From Pantoea sp. 18069 (GTDB lineage: Bacteria; Pseudomonadota; Gammaproteobacteria; Burkholderiales; Burkholderiaceae_C), in the NCBI RefSeq assembly GCF_902706035.1, contig NZ_CACSJA010000008.1, positions 102,953 to 166,952 of the forward strand: a stretch of DNA of 64,000 nt, written 5' to 3'. This document shows, in pieces, positions 27,380-36,383 of the stretch. The position numbers were made by a program, and so were the translations under genes. The notes under the pieces were generated by a model. That model made no database searches, was not told the DNA's origin, and saw only the letters and a program-made list of their open reading frames with translations. Every line of letters begins with the position of its first letter. Positions within the stretch are counted from its first letter, which is position 1.

Positions 27380-28522
27380 GTGAAGCATCTGACATCAAGC
27401 CCTGCGCTGCTCGCCATCATCGCCGCCCTCGCCGTCACGGCATGCAGTGGCGACGACGATCTCGAAGTGCAAATCCGCGCCTTGCGCGTGCTCGGTTCCG
27501 CGTCGCTGCCCACAGGAACGCTGTACCAGGGCGTGGAGTTCGGCGGCATCTCCGGCCTGGACAAGGCGGCCGATGGCACGTACTGGGCGATCTCGGATGA
27601 TCGCGGTGGCGAGCGCGGCACGCCGCGCTTCTACAACCTGAGCATCGACTACGAAAGCAACAGCCCGGTCCAGGTGAAGATCAACCGCCAGCTGCATATG
27701 CTGCAGCCCGACGGCACAACGTTCTCTTCATCGGCCCGAACGGTAGACCCCGAATCCATCCGCCGCGCGCCCAATGGCAACCTGTACTGGACCTCGGAAG
27801 GCAACTGGAGCAGCGAGCCGTCGCAGCTGTACCAGCCCTTCCTGCGCGAGATGACGACCGAGGGCCGCTTCGTGCGCGAGTTCTCCGTGCCCGCGATGTA
27901 CCTGTACCGCGACGACACGACGACCGGCGCGCGCAACAACAAGGTTTTCGAGGCGCTCGCGGTGGCCGAAGATGGCACGGTGTATGTCGCCAATGAAGAC
28001 GCCCTGGTGCAGGACGGGCCGATCACCAGCATGCACGCCGGCAGCGTGGTGCGCGTGACCGCAATGGACCCGGCTTCCGGCAACGCGAAGGCGCAGTATG
28101 TCTACCGGTTGCCGCCCATCCCGGTCGATGCGGCGCCGGGCGCGGGCGCGGCGTTCGGCCCGGACAATGGACTCTCGGAGCTGCTGTCGATCGGCAGGAA
28201 CCGCTTTATTGCCGTGGAAAGAGCGTTCGCCCCCGGCGTCGGCAACACCATCCGGCTGGTCGAAACCGAGATCACGGCCACCACCACGAACGTGCTTGCC
28301 GTGCCTTCACTGACCAGCGCCAGCTATTCGGCCATGGGCCGCAAGGTGCTGCTGGAAATGCCCATCACCCACCAGGGCATCAAGCTCGACAACATCGAAT
28401 CCATCACCTGGGGCAAGACACTGGCCAACGGCCGCCGCACGCTGGTGCTCGCCGCCGACAACAACTTCACGGCCCGGATCCAGACCAATCAGTTCATCGT
28501 GCTGGAAGTAGTCACCGACTGA
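27380..28522 (+). CDS. esterase-like phytase family lipoprotein
   Basis: This 380-residue protein starts at GTG, with AAGGAATGGAG upstream. The N terminus ends LAVTACSG, a lipobox. The body matches the phytase-like beta-propeller family: GGISGLDKAADGTYWAISDDRG, SIRRAPNGNLYWTSEGN, NNKVFEALAVAEDGTVYVANED, LSELLSIGRNRFIAVERAF, and a final NIESITWGK-x-RTLVLAADNNF. Members are predicted extracytoplasmic hydrolases, with phytase or esterase activity shown for few. It is convergent with the cheY-like gene, only 10 bp apart. Confidence 0.82.
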   Translation: MKHLTSSPALLAIIAALAVTACSGDDDLEVQIRALRVLGSASLPTGTLYQGVEFGGISGLDKAADGTYWAISDDRGGERGTPRFYNLSIDYESNSPVQVKINRQLHMLQPDGTTFSSSARTVDPESIRRAPNGNLYWTSEGNWSSEPSQLYQPFLREMTTEGRFVREFSVPAMYLYRDDTTTGARNNKVFEALAVAEDGTVYVANEDALVQDGPITSMHAGSVVRVTAMDPASGNAKAQYVYRLPPIPVDAAPGAGAAFGPDNGLSELLSIGRNRFIAVERAFAPGVGNTIRLVETEITATTTNVLAVPSLTSASYSAMGRKVLLEMPITHQGIKLDNIESITWGKTLANGRRTLVLAADNNFTARIQTNQFIVLEVVTD

Positions 28523-28532
28523 AGTGCACGCC

Positions 28533-28904
28533 TCAGGCGGCGCCGGCAAGCTTCTTGAAAGTCGCCAGCACCGCCGGGCCGTTGAACGGCTTGACGATCC
28601 AGCCCTTGATTCCCGCGGCCTTGCCGCGCTCCTTCATCGCGGGCGCATTTTCGGTGGTCAGCATCACGATGTTGACGGCGCTGTTGCGCAGATCGCTGCG
28701 CACTTTCTCGGCCATCGTCAGGCCGTCCATATTGGGCATGTTGACGTCGCACACGACCAGCTTCACCGACGGGTCGGCCGCAAGCTTGCTCAAGCCCTCC
28801 TTGCCATCCACGGCGTAGGCCACGGTGAGGCCGTTGCGCTGGAGAAAGCCGCCGACTTCATTGCGAACGGTGCTGGAATCGTCGACGACGAGAATCTGTG
28901 CCAT
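28533..28904 (-). CDS. CheY-like single-domain response regulator
   Basis: A 123-residue receiver: the acidic pocket Asp8-Asp9, phospho-acceptor Asp53 in CDVNMPNMDG, Thr83 in VMLTTE and Lys105 in WIVKPFNG. No output domain. It is the last gene of a four-gene operon with a CheA-like kinase, an MCP-like protein and CheX, so it is the probable phosphate acceptor of that kinase and substrate of CheX. It may act on a motor, on pili, or on another output not encoded here. Confidence 0.92.
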   Translation of the reverse strand: MAQILVVDDSSTVRNEVGGFLQRNGLTVAYAVDGKEGLSKLAADPSVKLVVCDVNMPNMDGLTMAEKVRSDLRNSAVNIVMLTTENAPAMKERGKAAGIKGWIVKPFNGPAVLATFKKLAGAA

Positions 28905-28918
28905 GAGAGATACCTTGT

Positions 28919-29473
28919 TCAGAAAAATTCAAGTTCGCCGGTGACTTCTTCCTGCGCATCCGCATGCCATTCGAAGTCCATGGGCGCGCGATTGTGAATG
29001 CACAGGCTGGCGTCGATATGCAGTTGCGCATCGACCGCGACGCGCCAGTGGGTCGCGTGCGCATGCGGCAAGGCCGTCATGAAAGGCCCGCTGCGGCTGT
29101 CGATGATGTGGGGGGTCGACATGCCGGTGTGCGCAAAGAACCGCCCCATCTCGCGGTTGACCATGCCGCAGCACATGTTGCCGCGCTCCGACATATGGTC
29201 GCGCAAGGCCTGCGGCCCGGCGTCCTCCCCCTGGCTCTCGGGCGCGAGAAAGCGCATCGCGTCGCCGACCTTGGGGAAATGCAGCGCCATGACCAGCCGG
29301 AAAGTGTGGGACGCGATCATCAGCACCACCATCTGCGAGCCGGGATCGGGCGCGGATTGCGCCACCTGCGTCACTGCGGCGCGCTCACCCGAGGGCGTGG
29401 AAAAAGTGTTCTCGAGACTGTGAACGAACATGCGGTCCAGGCTCTCGCAAGCGCTGGGCGAGATCATGCGCAC
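28919..29473 (-). CDS. CheX-like chemotaxis phosphatase
   Basis: The 184-residue protein has a central segment SERGNMCCGMVNREMGRFF that fits the CheC/CheX/FliY E-x2-N active-site motif (Glu96 and Asn99), followed by a STPHIIDSRSG strand region typical of CheX. Members dephosphorylate CheY-P. Upstream hydrophobic strands (SQMVVLMIAS and TFRLVMALHF) fit the alpha/beta fold. Its start overlaps the preceding MCP-like gene and its stop is 14 bp before cheY. Homology is inferred from short motifs, so moderate confidence. Confidence 0.65.
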   Translation of the reverse strand: MRMISPSACESLDRMFVHSLENTFSTPSGERAAVTQVAQSAPDPGSQMVVLMIASHTFRLVMALHFPKVGDAMRFLAPESQGEDAGPQALRDHMSERGNMCCGMVNREMGRFFAHTGMSTPHIIDSRSGPFMTALPHAHATHWRVAVDAQLHIDASLCIHNRAPMDFEWHADAQEEVTGELEFF

Positions 29474-30195
29474 TCCAACGACAGCGCCGTGGCCTCGTTC
29501 CCCCTGCGGTTGGTCAGCTCCAGCCCGCGCACCGCACCCAGAATCATGCGGCCACCGGCCTGCATGTCCTGGAAGGTGGTGGTGGTGATCAAGTCGTTTT
29601 CGTAAAGCGTGCGCCGGTAGTCCATGGACAGCGCCTCGGCGCGCGCGGACAGGGAGCGCATTTCATTGGCCACGATGCCGAACCCGCGCCCGGTGGCCCC
29701 CGCGCGCGCGGACTCGATGGAGGCGTTGAGCGCCACCATCACCATCTGCCGCACGATCAGCGAGAACTCTTCGTTCTTGGCGTGCATGCCGCGGTTGTGC
29801 GCGAGCAGGACCGTCATGTCGGCATGCCAGCGCTCGAAGGTCATTTCAATGCCGTACAGATCGCGGATCGCGCCGGCAAGCTCGTGGGTATTGCCCTGCG
29901 ACGCATCGAACGCCTGGTGGGCCTGCTGCATCACCGACTGCAAGGCCTGGGCATGGTCGGCCTGCAGCGCCGACTCGCGCGCCCGCCACTGCATTGCCGC
30001 TGCCTGGCCGGCAGCGCGCAAGCCATCGATTTCGGCGCGCAGGGCGTCGCATTCGTTCGCATGGCTGCACTCGGACTGCAGGACTTCAACCTGCGCCTGG
30101 CATGTGCGCAGATGGTTTTTCAACCGCCAGATACTGAAGCCCAGCGGCAGGCCGGCAAGGAGCATGCCGCCGACAAAAGTTGCAACCAGGCTCAT
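29464..30195 (-). CDS. short MCP-like signalling protein
   Basis: This 243-residue protein has one N-terminal membrane helix (VATFVGGMLLAGLPLGFSIW), a coiled coil (about 28-90), and then a single methyl-accepting signalling hairpin. The tip ALNASIESARAGATGRGFGIVANEMRSL (about 155-182) matches the conserved MCP tip that contacts CheA and CheW. No periplasmic sensor or HAMP domain is present. It overlaps the CheA-like kinase by 4 bp upstream and the CheX gene downstream. It may be an adaptor that organises the kinase rather than a receptor; the kinase itself carries the input domain. Confidence 0.75.
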   Translation of the reverse strand: MSLVATFVGGMLLAGLPLGFSIWRLKNHLRTCQAQVEVLQSECSHANECDALRAEIDGLRAAGQAAAMQWRARESALQADHAQALQSVMQQAHQAFDASQGNTHELAGAIRDLYGIEMTFERWHADMTVLLAHNRGMHAKNEEFSLIVRQMVMVALNASIESARAGATGRGFGIVANEMRSLSARAEALSMDYRRTLYENDLITTTTFQDMQAGGRMILGAVRGLELTNRRGNEATALSLECA

Positions 30196-32543
30196 GCCGC
30201 GACCACCGTTTCTTGCGCGTAGCGGATCGCCAATGCCGCGGGCAGCGTCAGCACGGTCTGGAAGCCGCGCACGGGATCGCCCTCGCGTCCCAGCAGCTGG
30301 ATATCGATGCGCCCGCCCTGGGACTGGACCAGGCTGCGCACGGCGTCCATGCCCACGCCGCGCCCGGAGATGTCGCTCACCTGCCGGGCCGTGGAAAATC
30401 CGGGCAGGAAGATGTACCGGGCGATCTCGGCCTGGGACACCGCCGCCTCGGCATCGACCAGCTGCTTCTCGACCGCCTTGGCGCGGATGGCATTGAGGTC
30501 CAGGCCTTTTCCGTCATCGCCGGTGGTGATGTGCAATCCGTGCGCATCGCTGACAACGTCGATACGGATCTGCCCCGCCGCGGGCTTGCCCTTGGCGATG
30601 CGTGCCAGCGGTGTTTCGAGGCCGTGGTCCAGCGCATTGCGCAGCAGGTGCATGAACGTGTCCTGCAGCGCCGCGGCCGCGCCGCTGCGTATGCCCACGC
30701 CCGCGTCGGCAATGGCAATGCGCGGCGCCTCCTTGCCCAGCTCCAATGCGAGCGCGGGCAAGGCCGCAAGAACGTCCTTGAGCATGGGCCCCAGGCGCTG
30801 GGTGTCCAGGCGCTCGAGCGCCGAGCGGGTGTGCTGCACGGCCGCGGCGAGCACATCGCGGCTGTCGCCGTCTTTCACCTGCAGCCGCGCCAGCACGGCG
30901 TCCAGTTCGGCGCGGTCCAGGCGCAAGAGCTTGCCGGCCTCCGACCCTGGCTCCATCGCACCGCGGCCCAGCTTGTGGGTGTAGATGGCCGCGTACTCCT
31001 GCAGCGCCTGGCGCACCGTCTGCAGGTCGCCCAGCAAGGCCTGGGCATCCCAGTCCTTGTGCCCCATGCGCAAGGCCTCGTAGTCCTGCTCCACGCGGTG
31101 CACAGCATCCGTCAGCTGCTGCAATCCGTAGGTCCTGGCATTGCCCTTGATGGTGTGCATGTTGCGAAACAGCAGGTCGACCGCGGGCGCTGTCGCGCCG
31201 GCATCGGCTGCGTCGGTGCTGGTCACGGCATCCGCGCTCTCGGCTAGATAGCGCTGGCTGCTGGCCATGAACAGCCCGAATTTCGCCGGGTCCATGGCGA
31301 GAATCTCGCCGATGATGGCCAGCTCGCGCCCCTGCGCGCTCGCGGCCAGCGCCAGCTTGCGCAACTCGGTGACATCGCGCACGCACAGCAGCAGGCGCAT
31401 GACGGTGCCGTCTTGCGCGGTGATCGGCGACCAGCTCAGATCCAGTATCTTGCTGGCGCCATCGGCGAACTGGCGCTGCACTTCCGTCGGCAGCAGGTGG
31501 CTGTTGAACTCGAAATTCATCGCGTCCTCGCCCAGGCAGGAGGACAGCGCCGCCGCCACCTGGGAGCGTGCGTCATCGCCCAGAGGGGTGTCCTTCAACA
31601 CCAGGTCCATGGCGTCGCGTCCGGCGATCTCGTGGGTCTCGAGAATGCTCTCCAGGTATTCGGAGTATTCGTGGTGCACGGTGCCATCGGGCTGAACGCT
31701 CAGAATGCCCTGCGGCACGTAACGCAGCAGGGCCTGGATGTCCGCCGCCTTCTGCTTGACCAGCTCCGTGCTTTCCTCGATCTTCTCGACCATGGTGTTG
31801 AAGGCCCGCATGGAGCGGCCGATCTCATCGTCGCTGCGCACATCGAGCCGGTGCGTGAAATCCTGGCTCGAAGCGATCTGCGTCATCTTCGCCTCCATCT
31901 GCGCGATGGGGTGGATCACCTGCTTGTAGAGCAGCACGCCGATGAGGCCCAGCGCCAGCGCAGCCGCAGCGCTGATGGCCATGAGCGCGACCGCCGTGTC
32001 GGAAAGCTCGGCATTGAGCGTGTCGATCGCCTCATCCTTGCTGCGGCGCTTTTCCACCTGCACCGCATCGATCATCTGGCCTTGCTCGCGCAGATACTGG
32101 TCGACGGTCGCGCCCATGTTCGCTTCGGCCAGCTCCGTCTGGCCCGCGAGCTTGAACTGCGCGGTGTCGTTGATCGATGCAAAGTAGTTCTGCATGCTCT
32201 CCTGCGCGGCCTCGATCAGGCCGCGCTGCGCCTGGCTGTCGGCCTGGGCATGCTGCGTCTCTAGCGCCTGCGTCAGGGTTTCCTTCTTCGCATTGAGCTC
32301 TTCGAGCGCAATGCGCACCAGATTTTCATCGGCGGCCAAAAGCATCGCCAGCGCGGCGATCTGCACGTCCTTCAACTGCGTCATCAACTCGACCGACGCA
32401 ATGGCGCTGGGCACCACGCCCTCGGTCACCTGCCTCACCTGTTCGGAGTTGCTGCGGGCCTGAATGACGGCGAAGCCGCCGATGACGGCCAAGGCCGCAA
32501 ACACGAGCGTCACAAGCATGACGATGCGCTGCTTGATGTTCAT
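30192..32543 (-). CDS. membrane CheA-like hybrid kinase with HAMP, PAS-like and HPt domains
   Basis: This 783-residue protein starts MNIKQRIVML; a longer frame to 32780 is not coding-like. Two membrane helices (about 9-28 and 184-206) flank a helical sensor region like a four-helix-bundle MCP domain. HAMP follows (205-260), then a PAS-like region (270-395) and an HPt domain with the phospho-His463 in NMHTIKGNART. The CheA-type ATPase has the N box LLRNALDHGLETP, G1 DDGKGLDLNAIRAKA, F box FLPGFSTA and G2 ISGRGVGMDAV. It thus fuses receptor input to a CheA catalytic core. A separate CheW-like P5 domain is not evident. Cotranscribed partners are an MCP-like protein, CheX and CheY. Confidence 0.85.
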   Translation of the reverse strand: MNIKQRIVMLVTLVFAALAVIGGFAVIQARSNSEQVRQVTEGVVPSAIASVELMTQLKDVQIAALAMLLAADENLVRIALEELNAKKETLTQALETQHAQADSQAQRGLIEAAQESMQNYFASINDTAQFKLAGQTELAEANMGATVDQYLREQGQMIDAVQVEKRRSKDEAIDTLNAELSDTAVALMAISAAAALALGLIGVLLYKQVIHPIAQMEAKMTQIASSQDFTHRLDVRSDDEIGRSMRAFNTMVEKIEESTELVKQKAADIQALLRYVPQGILSVQPDGTVHHEYSEYLESILETHEIAGRDAMDLVLKDTPLGDDARSQVAAALSSCLGEDAMNFEFNSHLLPTEVQRQFADGASKILDLSWSPITAQDGTVMRLLLCVRDVTELRKLALAASAQGRELAIIGEILAMDPAKFGLFMASSQRYLAESADAVTSTDAADAGATAPAVDLLFRNMHTIKGNARTYGLQQLTDAVHRVEQDYEALRMGHKDWDAQALLGDLQTVRQALQEYAAIYTHKLGRGAMEPGSEAGKLLRLDRAELDAVLARLQVKDGDSRDVLAAAVQHTRSALERLDTQRLGPMLKDVLAALPALALELGKEAPRIAIADAGVGIRSGAAAALQDTFMHLLRNALDHGLETPLARIAKGKPAAGQIRIDVVSDAHGLHITTGDDGKGLDLNAIRAKAVEKQLVDAEAAVSQAEIARYIFLPGFSTARQVSDISGRGVGMDAVRSLVQSQGGRIDIQLLGREGDPVRGFQTVLTLPAALAIRYAQETVVAA

Positions 32544-32736
32544 TGCACATCCAATCTCTGGAGAAATAACCCAATCGAATGTTGCTAATTGCAACTTTGT
32601 GCGTTGAATTATTTCTGCCGGAGATTGCCGCTTTATGACATCAGCAAGATATCTTCCAGACCATGGCCTGCGCTGGCGATGGCGGAAATGCCGCGTTGCG
32701 GCATCCAGAGCGGCGCAAGCCGCCCCGGACGGGAAA

Positions 32737-34137
32737 TCAGATCGGCACGCCGACCAGATCGTGACCTTGCGTGCCAACAATGCGCGCGCGCGTGAACTCG
32801 CCGGTCTTCATGGTCTTGCTGATCTTCTCTGGCGGCAGCAGGTGGACCACGCCGTCGATCTCGGGCGCGTCGGCATAGCTGCGGCCGACACCGCCCTTGC
32901 GGCCCAGGGCGGGTGCGGAGTCGACCAGCACCTGCATGGTCGAGCCGATGCGCCGGCGCAGGCGGTTGGCCGAGACTTCTTCGGCGACTTCCATGAAGCG
33001 CGCGCGGCGGGCCTCGCGCACTTCGATCGGCAGCATGCCGGGAATGTCGTTGGCGGCAGCGCCGTCGACCGGGCTGTAGGCAAAGCAGCCCGCGCGGTCG
33101 ATTTCGGCGGCGCGGATGAAGTCCAGCAGGTGCTCGAACTCTTCCTCGGTCTCACCCGGGAAGCCGGCGATGAAGGTCGAGCGGATGATCAGGTCGGGGC
33201 ACAGTTCGCGCCAGCGCTGGATGCGCTCGAGGTTCTTCTCGCCGCTGGCCGGGCGCTTCATGCGCTTGAGCACATCGGGGTGGCTGTGCTGCAGCGGCAC
33301 ATCGAGGTAAGGCAGCACGCGGCCCGAAGCCATCAAGGGAATGATTTCGTCCACGCTGGGGTAAGGGTAGACATAGTGCAGACGCACCCAGGCGCCATGC
33401 GGCTCGGCGAGTTCGCCCAGGGCCTGCACCAGCTCCAGCATGCGGGTCTTGACCGGCTTGCCGTCCCAGAAACCCGTGCGGTACTTGACGTCCACGCCAT
33501 AGGCCGAGGTGTCCTGGCTGATGACCAGCAGTTCCTTGACGCCGCCGTCGAACAGCGCCTTGGCTTCCTTGAGCACATCGCCGATGGGGCGCGAGACCAG
33601 ATCGCCACGCATCGAGGGAATGATGCAGAACGTGCAGCGGTGATTGCAACCTTCGCTGATCTTCAGATAGGCGTAGTGCTTGGGCGTGAGCTTGAGCCCG
33701 GCTTCGCCGAACGCGCCCGGAATCAGATCGAGGAAGGGATCGTGCGGCTTGGGCAGGTGGGTATGCACCGCGTCCATCACCTCCTGCGTCGCATGCGGGC
33801 CGGTGACGGCCAGCACGCTGGGGTGGATCTGGCGCACCATGTTGCCGCCGTCGGCCGAGGACTTCGCGCCCAGGCAACCGGTGACGATGACCTTGCCGTT
33901 TTCCGCCAGCGCCTCGGCGATGGTGTCCAGGCTTTCCTGCACGGCGTCATCGATGAAGCCGCAGGTATTGACGATCACCAGATCCGCGCCCTGGAAGGTC
34001 TTGGACGTGGCATAGCCTTCGGCGCTGAGCTGCGTGAGTATCAGTTCGGAGTCGGTCAAGGCCTTCGGGCACCCCAGTGATACCATACCTATACGCGGTA
34101 TGTGATCTGATGACTTAGGTTGAATGAGGGTGTTCAT
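32737..34137 (-). CDS. rimO: ribosomal protein S12 methylthiotransferase RimO
   Basis: This 466-residue radical-SAM enzyme methylthiolates Asp89 of ribosomal protein S12. The N-terminal MTTase domain has cysteines in LGCPKA, VNTCGF and VTGCLG. The radical-SAM motif is CNHRCTFC, and a TRAM domain closes the protein. The first ~20 codons differ in style from the rest: ATA twice, GTA, TCA, CCT and ATT, whereas from CTG GGG TGC onward codons are GC-rich. The start codon overlaps the start of the prophage integrase on the other strand. The N terminus ([17 protein letters not shown]) is therefore probably phage-supplied, regenerated at integration. Confidence 0.93.
   Translation of the reverse strand: MNTLIQPKSSDHIPRIGMVSLGCPKALTDSELILTQLSAEGYATSKTFQGADLVIVNTCGFIDDAVQESLDTIAEALAENGKVIVTGCLGAKSSADGGNMVRQIHPSVLAVTGPHATQEVMDAVHTHLPKPHDPFLDLIPGAFGEAGLKLTPKHYAYLKISEGCNHRCTFCIIPSMRGDLVSRPIGDVLKEAKALFDGGVKELLVISQDTSAYGVDVKYRTGFWDGKPVKTRMLELVQALGELAEPHGAWVRLHYVYPYPSVDEIIPLMASGRVLPYLDVPLQHSHPDVLKRMKRPASGEKNLERIQRWRELCPDLIIRSTFIAGFPGETEEEFEHLLDFIRAAEIDRAGCFAYSPVDGAAANDIPGMLPIEVREARRARFMEVAEEVSANRLRRRIGSTMQVLVDSAPALGRKGGVGRSYADAPEIDGVVHLLPPEKISKTMKTGEFTRARIVGTQGHDLVGVPI
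34060..34137. other. predicted prophage attachment site (attL) in rimO 5' end
   Basis: An imperfect dyad CATACC-TATACGC-GGTATG (34084-34102) lies where rimO codon use changes from phage-like to host-like. Large serine integrases use short dyad att sites next to int. The exact crossover bases cannot be fixed without attR, which is beyond the window. Confidence 0.5.
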
Positions 34138-35779
34138 GGGGAATATTTCTGGAAGTGGTCTTGTTTACAGCTACCTGCGCTTTTCCGATCCGAGGCAATC
34201 CGTGGGCAGCAGCACGGACCGACAGATTGCCTACGCGGCCAAATGGGCCGCAGAGCATGGACTAGACCTAGACACAAGCCTGACACTGCGCGATGAAGGC
34301 TTGAGCGCATACCACCAGCAGCACATTAAAACAGGCGCACTGGGTTTGTTTCTACGGGCCGTGGAAGATGGCCGCGTACCGCATGGGTCCGTACTGATCG
34401 TTGAAGGTCTGGATCGGCTTAGCCGCGCAGAGCCTATCCAAGCGCAAGCGCAACTGGCCCAGATTGTAAATGCTGGCATCACAGTGGTCACTGCAAGCGA
34501 CGGGAAGACCTACAGCCGTGCGACCCTCAAAGACAATCCGATGGATCTCGTCTATAGCCTGCTGGTCATGATTCGAGCGCATGAAGAGTCGGACACCAAG
34601 AGCAAACGCGTCAAAGCCAGCATCCGTCGCATGTGCGAAAACTGGCAAGCAGGGACGTATCGAGGCCGCATTCGCCAGGGGAAAGACCCCCATTGGCTGA
34701 AAGAAACTGAAGATGGGTGGGAATTCATTCCCGAGCGTACCGCCGCAGTGCGTCGAGTGCTGACCATGTATCAAAATGGCATGGGCGGGCTCAAGATCAT
34801 GGAAGTCATGGAGCGCGAAAATCAAGCGCTGCATGCTGGTTCCGCAAACAGCAGCCAGCAGGTCTATCGACTGATCAAGCAACACGCCTTGATCGGCAGC
34901 AAAGAAGTCACGCTGGACGGCGAACTTTTCCTGCTTGAGGGCTACTACCCCCCCATGCTCACACCCGCCGAGTGGGATGAGCTACAACGCATCGCCGGCA
35001 GCAGCGGGCGCCGGCGCACCAAGGGCGCCCTACCGCACATCATCACGGGGCTGGGCATCACCAGCTGCGGGTACTGCGGCCGACCAATGGCTGGTCAAAA
35101 CCTGGCCACAAAGCCACGACTTCCAGACGGGCGTATTCGCGATGGCTACCGACGGCTGCTATGCGCATCAGCGGCGGCCTACGGCTCTGGCTGCCCGATA
35201 CCGGGGTCCACCAGCGTCGCTCCTGTCGAGCGGGCCATCATGAACTACTGCAGTGACATTGTGAACCTGCAAGCACTCTTTGGCGTCGACCGCAGCGAGG
35301 AACCGCGCAAGCGCGTGCATCTGGCACAAAAGCAGGTCGACGACCTAAATGCCCAGTTGCTCAAGCTGACCGATGCGATGCTGGCCACGGCCGACGAAGG
35401 CACACCGCTGGTATTCGCGCGCCGGGCCCGACAACTGGAAACGGAACTGGCCAGCGCTGAAAAAGCGCTGACCCAATCCGAACGGGAGCTGGCCAGCGTG
35501 TCTAGAAAGGATCTGCATGGAGCGGACGAAGCCTGGCGAGCGCTGGCCGCAGGAGTAGAAGCGCAGAACGTCGAAACGCGCCTCAAGGCGCGTCAATTGG
35601 TAGCTGATACTTTCGAGCGCATTGTCGTGTTCCACCACGGCATTTCGCCCAGCCCCGATGCCGGCGAGCGCGATTACCACATCGATATACAGTTGATTGC
35701 AAAAGGTGGGGCCGCTCGCATGCTACGCGTGGACAGGGGCGGCAACTGGATGGCCGGCGAAGAGGTTGACGCTGATTAA
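34136..35779 (+). CDS. large serine recombinase (prophage integrase)
   Basis: The 547-residue protein starts at ATG 34136, preceded by GAGGG at 34127; an ATG at 34124 lies further inside rimO. The resolvase domain has [12 protein letters not shown] with the catalytic Ser17, [10 protein letters not shown] and the ASDGKTY segment. A recombinase domain follows. The zinc ribbon has CGYCGRPM and two later cysteines (LLCAS and GCPIPG). A C-terminal coiled coil ([15 protein letters not shown] onward) is typical of phage integrases. It catalyses attP x attB integration. The ribosome site and start codon sit inside the first codons of rimO on the other strand, so int and rimO are divergent with a 2-bp overlap. 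Confidence 0.93.
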   Translation: MGNISGSGLVYSYLRFSDPRQSVGSSTDRQIAYAAKWAAEHGLDLDTSLTLRDEGLSAYHQQHIKTGALGLFLRAVEDGRVPHGSVLIVEGLDRLSRAEPIQAQAQLAQIVNAGITVVTASDGKTYSRATLKDNPMDLVYSLLVMIRAHEESDTKSKRVKASIRRMCENWQAGTYRGRIRQGKDPHWLKETEDGWEFIPERTAAVRRVLTMYQNGMGGLKIMEVMERENQALHAGSANSSQQVYRLIKQHALIGSKEVTLDGELFLLEGYYPPMLTPAEWDELQRIAGSSGRRRTKGALPHIITGLGITSCGYCGRPMAGQNLATKPRLPDGRIRDGYRRLLCASAAAYGSGCPIPGSTSVAPVERAIMNYCSDIVNLQALFGVDRSEEPRKRVHLAQKQVDDLNAQLLKLTDAMLATADEGTPLVFARRARQLETELASAEKALTQSERELASVSRKDLHGADEAWRALAAGVEAQNVETRLKARQLVADTFERIVVFHHGISPSPDAGERDYHIDIQLIAKGGAARMLRVDRGGNWMAGEEVDAD

Positions 35780-35780
35780 T

Positions 35781-36233
35781 TCAGCTACTCACCGACGAGT
35801 CATTGCTCTTGATCGCTGCTATTGCGGCATAGCACATCGAGACGACTTCCGCGCAAGAAACGCTCGCACTTCGGCCTAACTGCAGCGTCGTGATGCTCTT
35901 GAGTCGCGCGGGATTTGTCGGCAATCCCTGGGTCGTCATCTGCTCAGCAAGATCAGCAGCAGAAACGCCCGCTAGGCGCGCGAGCTGCTGGACTGCTGCT
36001 GCCACGTCGCGCGGGCCGACAAGCGGCGTGGCACGATCCGGCCACGACCAGCCCTCGCCCGTGCGTGGGCGCACTGCGGCCACTTCAACCCCATCTTTGA
36101 GCAGCACCGCCAGCCCACCGTGCTGAGCGCCGTCTCGGTCCCGGCTTGCACGGTCCCACGCAGCTTGCGCGCGCGGCAACCAGTCTGTCTTGCACAGCAA
36201 TTCTTCGTTGAGATAAATTCGATATTCAGACAT
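35781..36233 (-). CDS. uncharacterised 150-residue phage protein behind CRISPR-like repeats
   Basis: The start at 36233 (MSEYRIYLNEELLC) has AAAGGA six bases upstream, which overlaps the 3' end of the last CRISPR-like stem-loop. The N-terminal ~75 residues have short beta strands and a W-x-RASRDRDGAQ helix. The C-terminal half (VAAAVQQLARLAGVSAADLAEQM) looks like a small helical bundle. No cysteine pairs, membrane segment or known catalytic motif is seen. It converges with the integrase, one base apart. Possible roles are an anti-CRISPR, a repeat-controlled toxin-like protein or an unrelated moron. Function unknown. Confidence 0.7.
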   Translation of the reverse strand: MSEYRIYLNEELLCKTDWLPRAQAAWDRASRDRDGAQHGGLAVLLKDGVEVAAVRPRTGEGWSWPDRATPLVGPRDVAAAVQQLARLAGVSAADLAEQMTTQGLPTNPARLKSITTLQLGRSASVSCAEVVSMCYAAIAAIKSNDSSVSS

Positions 36234-36240
36234 GCCCATC

Positions 36241-36374
36241 CTTTCAAAGCTGCCTATGCGGCAGTGGAACGGGGAAGCGGGGAATTTCTTCCCCATCAAG
36301 CTGCTTATTCAGCAGTAAAAGTGCAACTCGCGACCAAGTCGATAATTTGCTGAGCTGCCTATGCGGCAGTAGTT
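36241..36374 (-). repeat. three type I-F CRISPR-repeat-like stem-loops
   Basis: Read on the minus strand, repeats lie at about 36374-36346, 36320-36293 and 36270-36242. Copies 1 and 3 share the exact core ACTGCCGCATAGGCAGCT, which matches the I-F CRISPR repeat stem (as I recall it, GTTCACTGCC..GGCAG followed by an AAA end). The last copy also has GTTC before the core (plus one C) and GAAA at the end. The middle copy is ACTGCTGAATAAGCAGCT, with paired C-to-T and G-to-A changes that keep the stem. Gaps are about 25 and 22 nt, not 32. No cas genes are nearby. Confidence 0.7.
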
Positions 36375-36383
36375 TGCACTCTA

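Noticed and set aside
36241..36374. A working type I-F CRISPR array
   Set aside because: Gaps are 22-25 nt rather than 32, the middle repeat is divergent, there is no leader-like or cas sequence, and only three repeats are present.
35781..36374. A type III (ToxIN-like) toxin-antitoxin unit with RNA repeats
   Set aside because: The order repeats-then-gene fits, but the 150-residue protein shows no ToxN/AbiQ-like features I can recognise. Kept only as an alternative to the CRISPR-mimic idea.
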